Shown here one piece after another: positions 5,159 through 5,305 of a stretch of DNA of 5,305 nt; the stretch's first letter is position 1, and each line of letters starts with the position of its first letter. The notes under the pieces were generated by a model. The model ran no database searches. It was not told where the DNA came from and was given only the letters and a program-made list of their open reading frames with translations. The position numbers and the translations under genes are program-made. Source of the stretch: Planctomycetaceae bacterium UBA4655 (GTDB lineage: Bacteria > Planctomycetota > Planctomycetia > Pirellulales > UBA1268); the NCBI GenBank assembly GCA_002405515.1, contig DHLZ01000247.1:1-5305 (forward strand), written 5' to 3'.

Positions 5159-5305
5159 GCCACTCCGATGCTGAACGCCGGGGGAGCGGACACGGAGGAG
5201 CCTCAGGCGTATCCTCGCCGAAGCGACGGAGTGTCTGCTCCCCCGGTGGCAATGCGGTGTCGTTCAAAAGCCCCGGAGAGCCACTCCGATGCTGAACGCC
5301 GGGGG
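5159..5305 (+). repeat. Hairpin-forming repeat with 121 bp period, truncated by window end
   Basis: The 26 bp at 5159-5184 recur exactly at 5280-5305, where the window ends, so a second 121 bp unit is starting. Within the unit 5178-5193 pairs with 5231-5246 over 16 bp with one G-U, which can extend to 18 bp (5176-5248) with one further wobble. The 37 nt loop contains a second stem, GAGGA (5195-5199) with TCCTC (5212-5216). The core 5196-5265 is copy B of the 70 bp repeat at 459-528. It is intergenic, upstream of the PGI-like gene. It could be a REP-like or MITE-like element; no mobility gene is present. Confidence 0.8.

Noticed and set aside
5095..5193. Longer N-terminus for the PGI-like protein starting near the repeat
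   Set aside because: The extra residues would be encoded by the dispersed repeat and the inverted repeats upstream, and resemble no part of PGI.
4135..5295. Long plus-strand open frames opposite the PGI-like gene
   Set aside because: They give Arg/Pro-rich shadow translations without motifs, while the minus frame aligns with PGI blocks.

Overview
This high-GC window most likely comes from a planctomycete, probably of the Pirellulales type. Two signs support this inference. Dispersed repeats at both ends translate to EAQAERGVDA / SRKPEAQAERG-like peptides, which I recall as common in planctomycete genomes. A gene on the right is a diverged relative of the planctomycete form of glucose-6-phosphate isomerase, with CCHP-HN and RGGRPR blocks.

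Layout: positions 1-584 hold no convincing gene. They contain a decayed 48-49 bp tandem repeat array, a perfect 39 bp inverted repeat (160-198 / 580-618) and one copy of a 70 bp dispersed repeat. Positions 585-1996 (minus strand) are a two-gene operon: a small CxC protein of unknown function, then an exported LolA-like (lipo)protein, joined by an ATGA overlap and preceded by a plausible sigma-70-like promoter. The last ten residues and the stop codon of the LolA-like gene lie inside the 39 bp repeat. Positions 2146-2991 (minus) encode a Cof-type HAD phosphatase. It is divergent from a small Rieske [2Fe-2S] protein (3010-3345, plus). The 18 bp between the two start codons carry a palindrome with overlapping -10-like hexamers that would place both transcripts at or next to the start codon. 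Positions 3353-5094 (minus) are an overlapping pair: a pseudo-isomerase of the PGI fold that lacks the recognisable catalytic and phosphate-binding motifs, followed by an intact UPF0173 metallo-beta-lactamase-fold hydrolase. Positions 5095-5305 hold a palindromic ribosome-binding region and a hairpin-forming repeat with a 121 bp period, which runs off the window end.

The genes look like ordinary chromosomal housekeeping or accessory functions: sugar-phosphate hydrolysis, a redox protein, envelope lipoprotein handling and a metal-dependent hydrolase. I see no defence system, CRISPR array, transposase, rRNA or tRNA. The most interesting points are the catalytically stripped PGI paralogue, the candidate leaderless divergent promoter, and the repeats that flank the gene block and intrude into a gene.
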